A stretch of 64,000 bases of DNA, taken from the NCBI GenBank assembly GCA_045864775.1, contig BTVR01000002.1, forward strand, positions 1,054,001 through 1,118,000, written 5' to 3'. The stretch's first letter is position 1, and the number at the start of each line of letters is the position of its first letter. This document shows positions 1-10,128 of the stretch, in pieces. The position numbers and the translations under genes were made by a program. Under the pieces are notes generated by a model. The model searched no databases and was not told the origin of the DNA. It saw only the letters and a list, made by a program, of their open reading frames with translations. The stretch comes from Macondimonas sp045864775. Its GTDB lineage: Bacteria > Pseudomonadota > Gammaproteobacteria > UBA5335.

Positions 1-251
1 GCCTGGGTCGCCTGTCCTCCGCAGCGGTCGACCGCGTCCGCCGCCTCATCGACCGCGCCGGCCTGCCGGTCATGGCACCGGCGAGCCTTGATACCGAGCG
101 CTTCCTGGAACTGATGGCCGTGGACAAGAAAGCGCAAGCCGGCCGGCTGCGTCTGGTCCTGTTGCGCGCCATCGGCGAGGCGGAACTGCGCAGCGACACC
201 GATCCGGGCGTGCTGCGCGCGTTGCTGGACCAATTCCCGCGTGGCCCCTGA
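1..251 (+). CDS. aroB: 3-dehydroquinate synthase, C-terminal end (partial)
   Basis: This is the last 82 codons of a gene that begins before the window, read from base 3 to the TGA at 249-251. The tail contains the helical sequence ELMAVDKKAQAGRLRLVLL, which matches the end of AroB, where MxxDKK is conserved. AroB converts DAHP to 3-dehydroquinate in the cytoplasmic shikimate pathway. The stop overlaps the GTG start of dgt by 11 bases, so the two are co-transcribed; aroB beside dgt and gltB is a common gammaproteobacterial order. Family assignment rests on this tail and on the neighbours. Confidence 0.85.
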   Translation, partial: LGRLSSAAVDRVRRLIDRAGLPVMAPASLDTERFLELMAVDKKAQAGRLRLVLLRAIGEAELRSDTDPGVLRALLDQFPRGP

Positions 252-1449
252 TCCCTTCGCTTTCGACCCGGAAGCGGCGCTCGCGCCCTATGCCTCGCGC
301 AGCCGCATGAGCCGCGGCCGCGCCTATCCCGAACCGCCACCGCGCTATCGCACCGAGTTCCAGCGCGATCGCGACCGCATCGTCCACAGCGGTGCGTTCC
401 GGCGACTCGAATACAAGACCCAGGTCTTCGTCAATCACGTCGGCGACATGTACCGCACCCGGCTCACGCACACGCTGGAAGTCGCGCAGATCGCCCGTGG
501 CATCGCGCGCGCCCTGCGCCTCAATGAAGACTTGGCCGAGGCCATCGCCCTTGCCCACGACCTCGGCCACACCCCTTTCGGTCACGCCGGGCAGGAAGCA
601 CTCCATGTCTGCATGCGGCCCTATGGTGGCTTCGAGCACAACCGCCAGTCGCTGCGCGTGGTCGATGCGCTCGAGGCGCGCTACGCGGAGTTCGATGGCC
701 TGAATCTGTGCTTCGAAACGCGCGAGGGCATCCTCAAGCACTGTGGCCGTGCCCACGCCCGGGCCCTGGGCGCCGTGGCAGCGCGTTTCATCGACGGTGG
801 ACAACCCAGCCTGGAAGCACAACTCACCAATCTCGCCGACGAGATCGCCTACAACAACCACGATGTCGACGACGGTTTGCGCTCGGGCCTGATCACGGTC
901 GAGCAACTGCGCGAGATCGACCTGTTCGCGGCGCCCTATCGTGAAGTCGCCGCTCGTTACGGCGCGCTGCCCGAGCGACGCCATGTCGCCGAAACGGTGC
1001 GCCGCATGATCGATGCACAGGTCGGCGACCTCATCGCCACGAGCCTGGACCGCATCGCAGAGGTGGCGCCCCGCCATCCGGACGAGGCGCGCGCGCAGCC
1101 GGCACCGCTGATCGCCTATAGCGACGCCATGGCCGCGAAAAACCTCGAGATCAAGCGATTTCTCTACCGCGCGCTCTACCGGCACCCGCAGGTCAACGCC
1201 ATGAACGCAGAGGCGCAGCAATTGATCGAGGCCTTGTTCGGGCATTTCATGGCGCATCCGGACGATCTGCCCGCCGACACCGCACAGAAGGCGCGGAACT
1301 TGCTTGACAGGGAAGGAATCGACGGGAAGGCTCGGACCATCGCGGACCACATCGCCGGCATGACCGACCGCTACGCCATCGCCCAAGGCGCCCGCTTGGG
1401 TCTGGTGGGCATCATGGCAACCGGGCAGGAGCCAGCGCTGTTTCGTTGA
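241..1449 (+). CDS. dgt: Deoxyguanosinetriphosphate triphosphohydrolase-like protein
   Basis: 402-aa HD-domain phosphohydrolase of the dGTPase family, which hydrolyses dNTPs to the deoxynucleoside and triphosphate. Metal-binding residues are visible as THTLE (His77) and AHDLGH (His106-Asp107), with a further conserved segment NLADEIAYNNHD near residue 200. The length is that of the short dGTPase-like subfamily rather than the roughly 500-aa E. coli Dgt, so substrate preference may be broader than dGTP. The start is GTG at 241, inside the end of aroB; no better in-frame start precedes the conserved N-terminal SRMSRGR motif. It is followed by 157 bases without a gene before gltB. Confidence 0.93.
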   Translation: MAPDPFAFDPEAALAPYASRSRMSRGRAYPEPPPRYRTEFQRDRDRIVHSGAFRRLEYKTQVFVNHVGDMYRTRLTHTLEVAQIARGIARALRLNEDLAEAIALAHDLGHTPFGHAGQEALHVCMRPYGGFEHNRQSLRVVDALEARYAEFDGLNLCFETREGILKHCGRAHARALGAVAARFIDGGQPSLEAQLTNLADEIAYNNHDVDDGLRSGLITVEQLREIDLFAAPYREVAARYGALPERRHVAETVRRMIDAQVGDLIATSLDRIAEVAPRHPDEARAQPAPLIAYSDAMAAKNLEIKRFLYRALYRHPQVNAMNAEAQQLIEALFGHFMAHPDDLPADTAQKARNLLDREGIDGKARTIADHIAGMTDRYAIAQGARLGLVGIMATGQEPALFR

Positions 1450-1606
1450 ACGCGCGCGAGGGGGCGGGATATACTGGTCAGCCGCCTAGTGGCCTCCGGC
1501 GTGCTGTGCCCGTGTCCGGGTTCCGGTGCCAGGGTGGCCTGATTCCCGAGTCCATCGCCCCTCAGTGCGAAGCCCATGGCTTCGCCTCCAGCCAGCAGAG
1601 CGAGCC

Positions 1607-4600
1607 ATGCACGAGACATACGACGGTCTGTACCGTCCGGAATTCGAGAAGGGAAGCTGCGGCTTCGGCCTGATCGCCCACATGGACGACCAGCCCAGCC
1701 ACTGGCTGGTGCGCACGGCCATCACGGCGCTGGAGCGGCTCACCCATCGCGGCGCGGTGGCCGCCGACGGCAAGACCGGCGACGGTTGCGGCCTGCTGTT
1801 GAAAAAGCCCGATGCCTTCCTGCGGGCGATTGCCCACGAAGAAGGGCTGATCCTCGCCGACGATTACGCCAGTGGCCTCGTGTTCTTCGCCCCTGAACAA
1901 GCGCAGCGGGAACAGGCGCGCAGCGCCGTGGCGGCAGCCTTGGCGGCACAGGGCCTCGATCTGGCCGGCTGGCGCCTGGTGCCCACCGATCCGTCGGCCT
2001 GCGGTGAGGAGGCACTCAAGACGCTGCCCCATGTCGAACAGGTCTTCGTCAACGCACCCGCCGGCATGACCCGCGAGGAATTCCAGCGGCGGCTGTTTCT
2101 GGCGCGTCGCCATGCCGAAAAGGCGATCGACGCACAGGATGAATACTTCTACATCCCCAGCCTCGCGGTGGAGGTCATCGCCTACAAGGGCCTGGTGATG
2201 CCGGCCAATCTGCCGGTGTTCTTCCGCGATCTGGACGATGCGCGCATGGAATCGTCCTTGGCCGTCTTCCACCAGCGCTTTTCCACCAACACCTGGCCAC
2301 AATGGCGCCTGGCCCAGCCGTTCCGCTACCTTGCCCACAACGGCGAGATCAACACCATTCAGGGCAATCGCAACTGGGCACTGGCGCGGGCAAATCTGTT
2401 CCGCACGCCGCTGCTGCCCGACATCGAGGCCCTGCAGCCCATCGTGTCGCTCAAGGGCTCGGATTCGGAAAGTCTGGACAACATGTTGGAAGTGCTGCTC
2501 GCCGGCGGCATGGACCTGTTCCGCGCCATGCGGCTGCTGATTCCGCCCGCCTGGCAGAACCTCGACACGCTCGACCCGGACCTGCGCGCCTTCTACGAAT
2601 TCAACTCCATGCACATGGAGCCGTGGGACGGCCCGGCCGGCATCGTGCTCACCGACGGGCGCTACGCCGCCTGCGCCATGGACCGCAACGGCCTGCGCCC
2701 GGCGCGCTACGTGATCACCCGCGACCGCCACATCACGCTGGCCTCGGAAGTGGGCGTTTACGACTACGCGCCCGAGGATGTGCTGATCAAGGGCCGCCTG
2801 AAACCGGGCCAGATGATCGCCGCCGATACCGCGACGGGGCAGATCCTCTATCCGTCGGACATCGACGATCTGCTGAAATCCCGTCACCCCTACAAGCAGT
2901 GGCTGAAGGAGCATGTCCGCCACATCGAGTCGAACCTGCACTACAAGCGCCTGACGTCCTCGCCCATGAGCAACGAGGAACTGGGTGTGTTCCAGAAGCT
3001 CTTCGGCGTGTCCTTCGAGGAACGCGATCAGGTGCTGCGGGTGCTGGGCGAAGGCGGCCAGGAGGCGGTCGGCTCCATGGGTGACGACACGCCTTTCGCC
3101 GTGCTCTCCAAGCGCCATCGCTCGCTCTACGACTACTTCCGCCAGCAGTTCGCGCAGGTCACCAACCCGCCGATCGACCCCTTGCGGGAACAGGTGGTGA
3201 TGTCGATCAAGACCTGCCTCGGACCCGAGCGTAACGTGTTCGAGGAAACCCCCGATCACGCCAACCGGCTCATGCTGGACTCGCCGGTGCTGACCGAGGG
3301 CAAATATCAGGGCCTGCTGGATCCGAAGCGGTCGGGATTCGAGGCCGAGCGGCTCGATCTGAACTATCCGCTCGACACCCCGCTGCCGGCGGCACTGGAT
3401 GATCTGTGCGCGCGCGCCGAGGCGGCGGTTGAAGCTGGCAAGGTGTTCCTGGTCCTGGACGACCGGCAAGTGGTGCGCGACCGCTATCCCGTGCACGCCC
3501 TGCTCGCGACCGGCGCCGTGCATCATCATCTTGCCGCCAAGGGGCTGCGCTGCAGCGCCAACCTGATCGTGGCCACGGCGACGGCGCGCGATCCGCACCA
3601 CTTCGCGGTACTGCTGGGGTACGGCGCGACCGCGATCTACCCCTATCTCGCCTATGAAATCCTGCACCAGATGGCGCAGAGCGGCGAGATTCCAGCGTCC
3701 GTGCACCCCGAGCTGGTGCAGAACTACCGCAAGGGCATCAACAAGGGCCTGTACAAAATCATCTCCAAGATGGGGATTTCCACCGTCGCCAGTTACCGCG
3801 GCGCGCAGCTCTTCGAGATCGTGGGGCTGCACGAGGAAATCGTGCGTCGCTGCTTCAAAGGCACGGTGTCGCGCATCCAGGGCACGCGCTTCGTGCACCT
3901 GGAAACCGCCATGAGTCACCGCGTCTGGCAGGCCTGGAATCCGCGCAAGCTGATGGACCACGGCGGCCTGCTGAAGTATGTCCATGGCGGCGAGTACCAC
4001 GCCTTCAATCCCGATGTGATCGGCGCGCTGCAAAAGGCCGTGAACAGCGGCGATTACGCGCAGTACAGGGCCTATGCCGACCTCGTCGACCGGCGCCCGA
4101 CCGCCACGCTGCGCGATCTGCTCGCGGTGCGCGAGGATGTCCAGCCCATCAGCCTGGACCAGGTCGAGCCCGTCGAAGCCATCCTGCCGCGCTTCGATTC
4201 GGCCGGCATGTCGTTGGGCGCCCTGTCGCCCGAGGCGCATGAGGCGCTCGCCGTGGCCATGAACCGGCTCGGCGGCCGCTCCAATTCCGGCGAAGGCGGT
4301 GAGGATCCTGCGCGCTACGGCACCGAGAAGATGTCGAAGATCAAGCAGGTCGCCTCTGGCCGCTTCGGTGTGACGCCGCATTATCTCGTCAACGCAGAGG
4401 TGCTGCAGATCAAGATCGCCCAGGGCGCCAAGCCCGGCGAGGGCGGCCAGCTGCCCGGTGACAAGGTCAACGCCATGATCGCCCGGCTGCGCTATTCCAA
4501 GCCCGGCGTGGCACTGATCTCGCCGCCGCCGCACCACGATATCTATTCCATCGAGGATCTGGCGCAGCTCATCTTCGACCTGAAGCAAATCAACCCGCAG

Positions 4601-6067
4601 GCACTGGTGTCGGTGAAGCTGGTAGCCGAACCGGGAGTGGGTACCATCGCCGCGGGCGTGGCCAAGGCCTATGCCGATCTCATCACCATCTCGGGTTACG
4701 ACGGCGGCACCGGCGCCAGCCCGCTGACCTCGGTGAAATACGCCGGCTCGCCGTGGGAACTGGGCCTGTCCGAGACCCACCAGACGCTGCGTGCCAACGA
4801 TCTGCGCGACAAGGTGCGCCTGCAGACCGACGGCGGCCTCAAGACCGGTCTCGATGTCGTCAAGGCGGCCATCCTCGGCGCCGAGAGCTTCGGCTTCGGC
4901 ACCGCGCCCATGGTGGCCCTGGGCTGCATCTATCTGCGCGTCTGCCATCTGAACAACTGCGCCACCGGCGTGGCGACGCAGAACAACGTGCTGCGCCACA
5001 AGCATTTCCACGGCACGGCCGAGAAGGTGATGAACTTCTTCCGATTCGTCGCCGAGGACACGCGCGAATGGCTGGCGCGGCTCGGCGTGCGTTCGCTGGC
5101 CGAGCTGATCGGACGCACCGATCTGCTGCAGATCCTCCCCGGCGAGACTGCAGCGACGGCCAGCCTCGACCTGGCGCCTTTGCTGTCGGCATTCGGCCTG
5201 CAGAGCGACAAGCCCCAGTATTGCCTCGCGCCGCACAACGCGCCGTTCGACAAGGGCGAACTGGCCGAGGCCATGGTGGCCGACATGCTGCCCGCCATCG
5301 AAGCCGGCGGCGGCGGAGACTATCACTACGCCACCCGCAACAACCATCGCTCGATCGGCGCCCGCGTCTCGGGCGAGATTGCGCGCCGCTACGGCAATGC
5401 CGGCGTCGAGGCCAATCCCTTGCGGGTGCATCTGAAGGGAACCGTGGGGCAGAGCTTCGGCGTCTGGAACGCGGGCGGCCTGCACATGTTCTTGGAAGGT
5501 GATGCCAACGATTACGTCGGCAAGGGCATGGCCGGCGGCAAACTGGTGCTGCGCCCCCCCGCCGCCAGCGCCTTCGTCGGGCGCGAAGCGGTCATCATGG
5601 GCAATACCTGCCTCTACGGCGCCACCGGCGGCAAGCTGTTCGCCGCGGGTCAGGCCGGCGAGCGCTTCGCCGTGCGCAACTCGGGCGCACTCGCGGTGGT
5701 GGAAGGGGTCGGTGACCACGGCTGCGAATACATGACGGGCGGCGTGGTGACGGTCCTGGGCCCGACCGGCATCAACTTCGGCGCCGGCATGACCGGCGGG
5801 TTTGCCTACGTCCTGGACCTGGAGCACAGCTTCGTCGATCGCCACAACCACGAACTGATCGACATCCATCGCGTCAGTCCCGAGCACATGGAAGCGCAGC
5901 GCACCTATCTCAAGGATCTGATCCGCGAGCACGCCCTGGAAACCGGCAGCCCCTGGGCACAGGAAATCCTGGACAATTTCGCGGACTACGTGGGTCATTT
6001 CTGGCTCATCAAGCCCAAGGCCATGGACCTCGCGGACCTGATCGGCTCCCTTCGCACGGCCGCCTGA
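1607..6067 (+). CDS. gltB: Glutamate synthase (NADPH), large subunit
   Basis: 1486-aa alpha subunit of GOGAT, which transfers the glutamine amide nitrogen to 2-oxoglutarate. The ATG at 1607 was chosen although the frame is open from 1526. It leaves a 17-residue propeptide ending in KGS before Cys18 of CGFGLIA, the N-terminal nucleophile exposed by processing in this family. Domains in order are the class II glutamine amidotransferase, a central domain, the FMN-binding synthase domain with SGYDGGTGASPLTS, the cysteine cluster LGCIYLRVCHLNNC (C-x5-C-x4-C, 3Fe-4S ligands), and the C-terminal beta-helix. gltD follows after 31 bases. With glnA further along, the window encodes the whole GS-GOGAT ammonia assimilation cycle. 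Confidence 0.97.
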   Translation: MHETYDGLYRPEFEKGSCGFGLIAHMDDQPSHWLVRTAITALERLTHRGAVAADGKTGDGCGLLLKKPDAFLRAIAHEEGLILADDYASGLVFFAPEQAQREQARSAVAAALAAQGLDLAGWRLVPTDPSACGEEALKTLPHVEQVFVNAPAGMTREEFQRRLFLARRHAEKAIDAQDEYFYIPSLAVEVIAYKGLVMPANLPVFFRDLDDARMESSLAVFHQRFSTNTWPQWRLAQPFRYLAHNGEINTIQGNRNWALARANLFRTPLLPDIEALQPIVSLKGSDSESLDNMLEVLLAGGMDLFRAMRLLIPPAWQNLDTLDPDLRAFYEFNSMHMEPWDGPAGIVLTDGRYAACAMDRNGLRPARYVITRDRHITLASEVGVYDYAPEDVLIKGRLKPGQMIAADTATGQILYPSDIDDLLKSRHPYKQWLKEHVRHIESNLHYKRLTSSPMSNEELGVFQKLFGVSFEERDQVLRVLGEGGQEAVGSMGDDTPFAVLSKRHRSLYDYFRQQFAQVTNPPIDPLREQVVMSIKTCLGPERNVFEETPDHANRLMLDSPVLTEGKYQGLLDPKRSGFEAERLDLNYPLDTPLPAALDDLCARAEAAVEAGKVFLVLDDRQVVRDRYPVHALLATGAVHHHLAAKGLRCSANLIVATATARDPHHFAVLLGYGATAIYPYLAYEILHQMAQSGEIPASVHPELVQNYRKGINKGLYKIISKMGISTVASYRGAQLFEIVGLHEEIVRRCFKGTVSRIQGTRFVHLETAMSHRVWQAWNPRKLMDHGGLLKYVHGGEYHAFNPDVIGALQKAVNSGDYAQYRAYADLVDRRPTATLRDLLAVREDVQPISLDQVEPVEAILPRFDSAGMSLGALSPEAHEALAVAMNRLGGRSNSGEGGEDPARYGTEKMSKIKQVASGRFGVTPHYLVNAEVLQIKIAQGAKPGEGGQLPGDKVNAMIARLRYSKPGVALISPPPHHDIYSIEDLAQLIFDLKQINPQALVSVKLVAEPGVGTIAAGVAKAYADLITISGYDGGTGASPLTSVKYAGSPWELGLSETHQTLRANDLRDKVRLQTDGGLKTGLDVVKAAILGAESFGFGTAPMVALGCIYLRVCHLNNCATGVATQNNVLRHKHFHGTAEKVMNFFRFVAEDTREWLARLGVRSLAELIGRTDLLQILPGETAATASLDLAPLLSAFGLQSDKPQYCLAPHNAPFDKGELAEAMVADMLPAIEAGGGGDYHYATRNNHRSIGARVSGEIARRYGNAGVEANPLRVHLKGTVGQSFGVWNAGGLHMFLEGDANDYVGKGMAGGKLVLRPPAASAFVGREAVIMGNTCLYGATGGKLFAAGQAGERFAVRNSGALAVVEGVGDHGCEYMTGGVVTVLGPTGINFGAGMTGGFAYVLDLEHSFVDRHNHELIDIHRVSPEHMEAQRTYLKDLIREHALETGSPWAQEILDNFADYVGHFWLIKPKAMDLADLIGSLRTAA

Positions 6068-6098
6068 TACCGCCCTCAATCGAAGGACTGTCACCCCC

Positions 6099-7499
6099 AT
6101 GAGCGATCCCTTGCACTTTCTGGAGGTTCCCCGTCAGGATCCGCCCAAGCTCACCGCCGAGATCCGCGTGCGGCGCTGGAACGAGATCTACGGCCAGTTC
6201 GATCCGGAGTCGGCCGAATCCCAGGCCAGCCGCTGCATTGCCTGCGGCAATCCCTATTGCGAATGGAAATGCCCGGTCCACAATTACATTCCGAACTGGC
6301 TCAAGCTGGTGCGGGAAGGGCGGCTGTTCGAGGCGGCCGAGCTGTCGCATCAAACCAACTCCCTGCCGGAGGTCTGCGGCCGCGTCTGCCCGCAGGACCG
6401 CTTGTGCGAGGGCGCCTGCACCATGAACACCGGCTTCGGCGCGGTGACCATCGGCTCGATCGAGAAGTACATCACCGATGAAGCCGTCAAGCAGGGCTGG
6501 CGCCCCGACCTGTCCAAGGTCGTCCCCACCGGCAAGCGCGTAGCCATTGTGGGCGCCGGTCCCGCAGGCCTCGGCTGTGCAGACATTCTGGCGCGCAATG
6601 GCGTTGCAGCGGTGGTGTACGACCGTTATCCCGAGATCGGCGGTCTGCTGACCTTCGGCATCCCGCCCTTCAAGCTCGAGAAATCGGTGATCGACACCCG
6701 CCGGCAACTGATGGAAGGCATGGGCATCAAGTTCGTGCTCGACACCGAGATCGGCCGGGACATCCCGTTCGCGCAGTTGCTGGACGAGTATGACGCCGTG
6801 TTTCTGGGGATGGGCACCTACACCGCCATGCGGGGCGGCTTTCCCGGCGAGGAACTGGAAGGCGTGCACGAGGCACTGCCCTACCTCATCGCCAATGCGC
6901 GGCGGGTCATGAATCTGCCGCTGCTCGGCCCGGCGCTCGACATGCGCGATCAGCGCGTCATCGTGCTGGGGGGCGGTGACACCGCCATGGACTGCAACCG
7001 CACCGCCATCCGCCAGGGCGCGACGCGGGTCACCTGCGCGTACCGGCGCGACGAGTCCAACATGCCCGGCTCGCGGCGCGAATACCGCAACGCCTGCGAA
7101 GAGGGTGTGCGCTTTCTGTTCAATCGCCAGCCGGTCGAGATCATCGGCAACGGCCACGTCGAAGGCGTCAAGTTCGTCACCACCCAGCTCGGCGCGCCGG
7201 ACGCGCGTGGCCGTCGCCAGCCTGAAGTCATCCCGGGGTCCGAGGAAGTGGTCCCCGCCGATCAGGTGATCATGGCCTTTGGTTTCCGGCCCAGTCCGGC
7301 TGCCTGGATGGGCGAATTCGGTATTGCCCTCGAAAGCGACGGCCGCATCCGCACGCAGGGCCACGCCCACACCGGCCAGACCAGCAACCCCAAGGTCTTC
7401 GCCGGCGGCGACATGGTGCGCGGATCGGATCTGGTGGTCACCGCCGTCTTCGAGGGCCGTGAGGCCGCGCAGGGCATCCTCGACCATCTGGGGGTGTGA
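6099..7499 (+). CDS. gltD: Glutamate synthase (NADPH), small subunit
   Basis: 466-aa beta subunit that passes electrons from NADPH through FAD and Fe-S centres to GltB. The N-terminal half has two cysteine clusters, RCIACGNPYCEWKCP near residue 46 and CGRVCPQDRLCEGAC near 95, which bind 4Fe-4S. Next come the FAD fold VAIVGAGPAGLG near 149 and the NADPH fold VIVLGGGDTAMD near 288. It has the full family length (E. coli about 472). It lies directly behind gltB, and its stop overlaps the next gene. Confidence 0.97.
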   Translation: MSDPLHFLEVPRQDPPKLTAEIRVRRWNEIYGQFDPESAESQASRCIACGNPYCEWKCPVHNYIPNWLKLVREGRLFEAAELSHQTNSLPEVCGRVCPQDRLCEGACTMNTGFGAVTIGSIEKYITDEAVKQGWRPDLSKVVPTGKRVAIVGAGPAGLGCADILARNGVAAVVYDRYPEIGGLLTFGIPPFKLEKSVIDTRRQLMEGMGIKFVLDTEIGRDIPFAQLLDEYDAVFLGMGTYTAMRGGFPGEELEGVHEALPYLIANARRVMNLPLLGPALDMRDQRVIVLGGGDTAMDCNRTAIRQGATRVTCAYRRDESNMPGSRREYRNACEEGVRFLFNRQPVEIIGNGHVEGVKFVTTQLGAPDARGRRQPEVIPGSEEVVPADQVIMAFGFRPSPAAWMGEFGIALESDGRIRTQGHAHTGQTSNPKVFAGGDMVRGSDLVVTAVFEGREAAQGILDHLGV

Positions 7500-8245
7500 G
7501 GATGCAGGTTGCGCCCAATCCGCACGCGGAGATTCCCACCGAGGAGCGCCTGATCTTCGCCGTCGATCTGCCGACGGTGGCCGAAGCTCGGGAGTTCATC
7601 GCCCGCCTCGAGGGGCAGGTGCGTTTTTTCAAGCTCGGTCTGGAGCTGTTCATGACCGGGGGGATCTTCGAGTTGGTGGATGATCTTTGCCAGCGCGACG
7701 CCCGCGTGTTCGTGGACCTCAAATTCTTCGACGTGCCCGCCACCGTCGGCCGCGCCGTGGCGCGGCTGGCCGAACGGGGCGCGACCTTTGCCACCGTGCA
7801 CGGCAACCAGGGCATGATGGAAGCCGCTGCCGCCGCCAAGGGAGACCGGCTCAAGATCCTCGCCGTCACGGCCCTGACCAGTCTCGACCGGGGCGACCTC
7901 GACGATCTGGGCTTCGCCTGTGATCTCGACGCGCTCGTCCTGTCGCGGGCGCGCCGAGCGCTGGAGGCCGGCTGTGACGGCGTCGTGTCTTCCGGGCTCG
8001 AGGTGGAACGGCTGCGCCGGGAGGTGGACGGCCGCCTGGTGGTCGTTACCCCCGGCATCCGGCCGCTCGACAATCGGGAAACCGACGACCAGAAACGCAT
8101 CGTGACCCCCACTCAGGCGCTGCGGCAGGGCGCCGATTATCTCGTCGTCGGGCGACCGATTCGCGACGCAGCCGATCCGGCGGCGGCTGCGGCTGCGCTT
8201 CAGGCCGAGATCCGTCAGGCCCTCGCGACGCCGGCGGCACCATGA
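7496..8245 (+). CDS. pyrF: Orotidine 5'-phosphate decarboxylase
   Basis: OMP decarboxylase, the last step of de novo UMP synthesis. It is recognised by the active-site strand VFVDLKFFDVPATV, where family I PyrF enzymes carry the D-x-K-x2-D catalytic network, and by a C-terminal phosphate-binding segment GADYLVVGRPI. Two starts are possible: GTG at 7496, overlapping the gltD stop, or ATG at 7502. Neither has a well-spaced Shine-Dalgarno sequence, which suggests translational coupling to gltD. With GTG the product is 249 aa, close to the E. coli length. The end overlaps hemE by 4 bases. Confidence 0.94.
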   Translation: MRMQVAPNPHAEIPTEERLIFAVDLPTVAEAREFIARLEGQVRFFKLGLELFMTGGIFELVDDLCQRDARVFVDLKFFDVPATVGRAVARLAERGATFATVHGNQGMMEAAAAAKGDRLKILAVTALTSLDRGDLDDLGFACDLDALVLSRARRALEAGCDGVVSSGLEVERLRREVDGRLVVVTPGIRPLDNRETDDQKRIVTPTQALRQGADYLVVGRPIRDAADPAAAAAALQAEIRQALATPAAP

Positions 8246-9315
8246 CGACGACCATCGCCCCTTCCGAGCATCGCTTCCTGCGGGCGCTGGCCCGCCAGCC
8301 GGTCGACCGCACGCCGGTCTGGATGATGCGTCAAGCCGGCCGCTACTTGCCCGAATATCGCGCCGTGCGCGAGCGGGCGGGAGACTTCATGGCGCTCTGC
8401 CGGACGCCGGAATTGGCCTGCGAGGTCACTTTGCAGCCGCTGCGCCGCTTCCCATTGGACGCCGCCATCCTGTTCTCCGACATCCTCACCATTCCCGATG
8501 CCATGGGATTAGGCCTGCATTTCGTGGAAGGAGAAGGGCCGCGGTTCGAGCGCCCCTTGCGCAGCGCAGCGGCGATCCACGCGCTGCCCCGGCTCGAGAC
8601 CGAAACGGATCTGGCCTATGTACTCGACGCGGTGCGCCTGATCCGCCGCGAGTTGACGGGCCGGGTGCCGCTCATCGGCTTTTCCGGCAGCCCCTGGACG
8701 CTGGCCTGCTACATGGTGGAGGGTGGCAGCCCCGGCGATTTTGCGCGCATCAAGACACTGATCTATGACGAGCCCGCCCTCGCCCATCATCTGCTGGAGC
8801 AGCTCGCGGGCGCGGTCACCGATTATCTCAATGCCCAGATCCGCGCAGGGGCCCAGGCCGTGCAGATCTTCGATACGTGGGGGGGCGCGCTCAGCACCCC
8901 TGCCTTCGAGGCGTTTTCACGCCGGTATCTGCAGCAGGTCGTCGCGGGTCTGATCCGCGAGCACGCCGGGCGTGCCGTGCCGGTGATCGTCTTCACCAAG
9001 GGCGGCGGGCACTGGCTGGAAGCTTTGGCTGCGACGGGCGCCGATGCGGTTGGGCTCGATTGGACCGTCAATCTGGGTGAGGCCCGGCGGCGCGTGGGCG
9101 ATCGGGTGGCGCTGCAGGGCAATCTCGACCCCGCCATCCTGCGGGCCCGGCCAGAGGTGATCCGCGAGGAGGTGCGGCACGTCCTGGCGTCTTATGGATC
9201 GGGCAGCGGACATGTGATGAACCTCGGCCACGGCATCACGCCGGACATCCCGGTCGCGCATGCCGAGGCCTTCGTCTCCGCAGTCGTGGAATACAGCCCC
9301 GCTTACCACCGCTGA
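8242..9315 (+). CDS. hemE: Uroporphyrinogen decarboxylase
   Basis: 357-aa cytosolic enzyme that removes four carboxyl groups from uroporphyrinogen III to give coproporphyrinogen III in haem synthesis. The signature PVWMMRQAGRYLPEYR lies at about residue 28, with the catalytic Asp region FSDILTIPDAMG near residue 80 and the second family signature GFSGSPWTLACYMVEGG near 147. Length is normal. It starts in an ATGA overlap with pyrF and is the last gene of the plus-strand run; the converging phoU stop lies 39 bases away, and no clear terminator hairpin was seen between them. Confidence 0.97.
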   Translation: MTTTIAPSEHRFLRALARQPVDRTPVWMMRQAGRYLPEYRAVRERAGDFMALCRTPELACEVTLQPLRRFPLDAAILFSDILTIPDAMGLGLHFVEGEGPRFERPLRSAAAIHALPRLETETDLAYVLDAVRLIRRELTGRVPLIGFSGSPWTLACYMVEGGSPGDFARIKTLIYDEPALAHHLLEQLAGAVTDYLNAQIRAGAQAVQIFDTWGGALSTPAFEAFSRRYLQQVVAGLIREHAGRAVPVIVFTKGGGHWLEALAATGADAVGLDWTVNLGEARRRVGDRVALQGNLDPAILRARPEVIREEVRHVLASYGSGSGHVMNLGHGITPDIPVAHAEAFVSAVVEYSPAYHR

Positions 9316-9354
9316 GCCCACGTGGCGCACGGGGGATGGGGCCTCGCGGGAGGG

Positions 9355-10098
9355 TTACTCGGGGGCCAACGCCCCGTCGGCATCGGCCGGGCCATCATCG
9401 GGCTGACATTTGCGGTGACGCGCATCCTCGCCGGAGACGAGGTACACGACATACTCAGCCACGTGGCGGGCGTGATCCCCGATGCGCTCCAAGGCCTTGA
9501 TGATCTGCGTCAGCGTGATGACCTGCCCGACGTTGCGCGCATCCTCCATCACATAGGTCGTCAGACGGCGCAACCCGGCCTGGAATTCCGCGTCCAGTTC
9601 CCGTTGACTCGTGGCCACCGCCTGGGCGGCCAGCAGGTCCAGACGATCGAGCGCATCCATGACCCGCTCCAGCAGCTCGACCACCCGCCGCCCCATGGCC
9701 TGCACGTCCCACATCAGGGCATCGCCCGGATCGACCCTGAAGCCGTCGAACAGTCCGATGCCCAGACGCGCCACCTTGTTGGCTTCGTCGCCGACGCGCT
9801 CCAGCTCGTTGACCGTCTTGGCGAACGCCATGACGATGCGCAGGTCGCGGGCCACGGGCGCCCGGCGGGCGATGACGGAAATCAGTTCATCATCGATGCT
9901 CACATCGAGCCGGTTGACTTCCCATTCCCGACCGATGACCGAGCGGGCGATCCGGACATCGCGCTCCTGCAACGCCGCCAGCGCCGTGCGGGTTTGATGC
10001 AAGGCGAGGCCACCAAGTTCGATCACGCGCAAATGCAGGTGATTCAACTCGCCGTCGTAGCGGCGGACCGTGTGCCCTTCCAAGTCATATTGACTCAT
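9355..10098 (-). CDS. phoU: Phosphate transport regulatory protein PhoU
   Basis: 247-aa all-helical protein with two PhoU repeats, recognised by the conserved segments ARRAPVARDLRIVMAF and RIGDHARHVAEYVVYL and by its place as last gene of a pst operon. PhoU links the Pst transporter to the PhoR histidine kinase and keeps the Pho regulon off when phosphate is plentiful. No phoR or phoB is present in this window. It begins 30 bases after the pstB stop. Confidence 0.95.
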   Translation of the reverse strand: MSQYDLEGHTVRRYDGELNHLHLRVIELGGLALHQTRTALAALQERDVRIARSVIGREWEVNRLDVSIDDELISVIARRAPVARDLRIVMAFAKTVNELERVGDEANKVARLGIGLFDGFRVDPGDALMWDVQAMGRRVVELLERVMDALDRLDLLAAQAVATSQRELDAEFQAGLRRLTTYVMEDARNVGQVITLTQIIKALERIGDHARHVAEYVVYLVSGEDARHRKCQPDDGPADADGALAPE

Positions 10099-10128
10099 CG
10101 CTCGCCCTCACCCGCTGAAACGCGCGCC

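Noticed and set aside
1562..6100. Long open frame on the minus strand opposite gltB (about 1500 codons)
   Set aside because: Antisense shadow of the gltB reading frame in GC-rich DNA; His/Gln/Arg-rich composition with no motif, while gltB on the plus strand has every expected catalytic segment.
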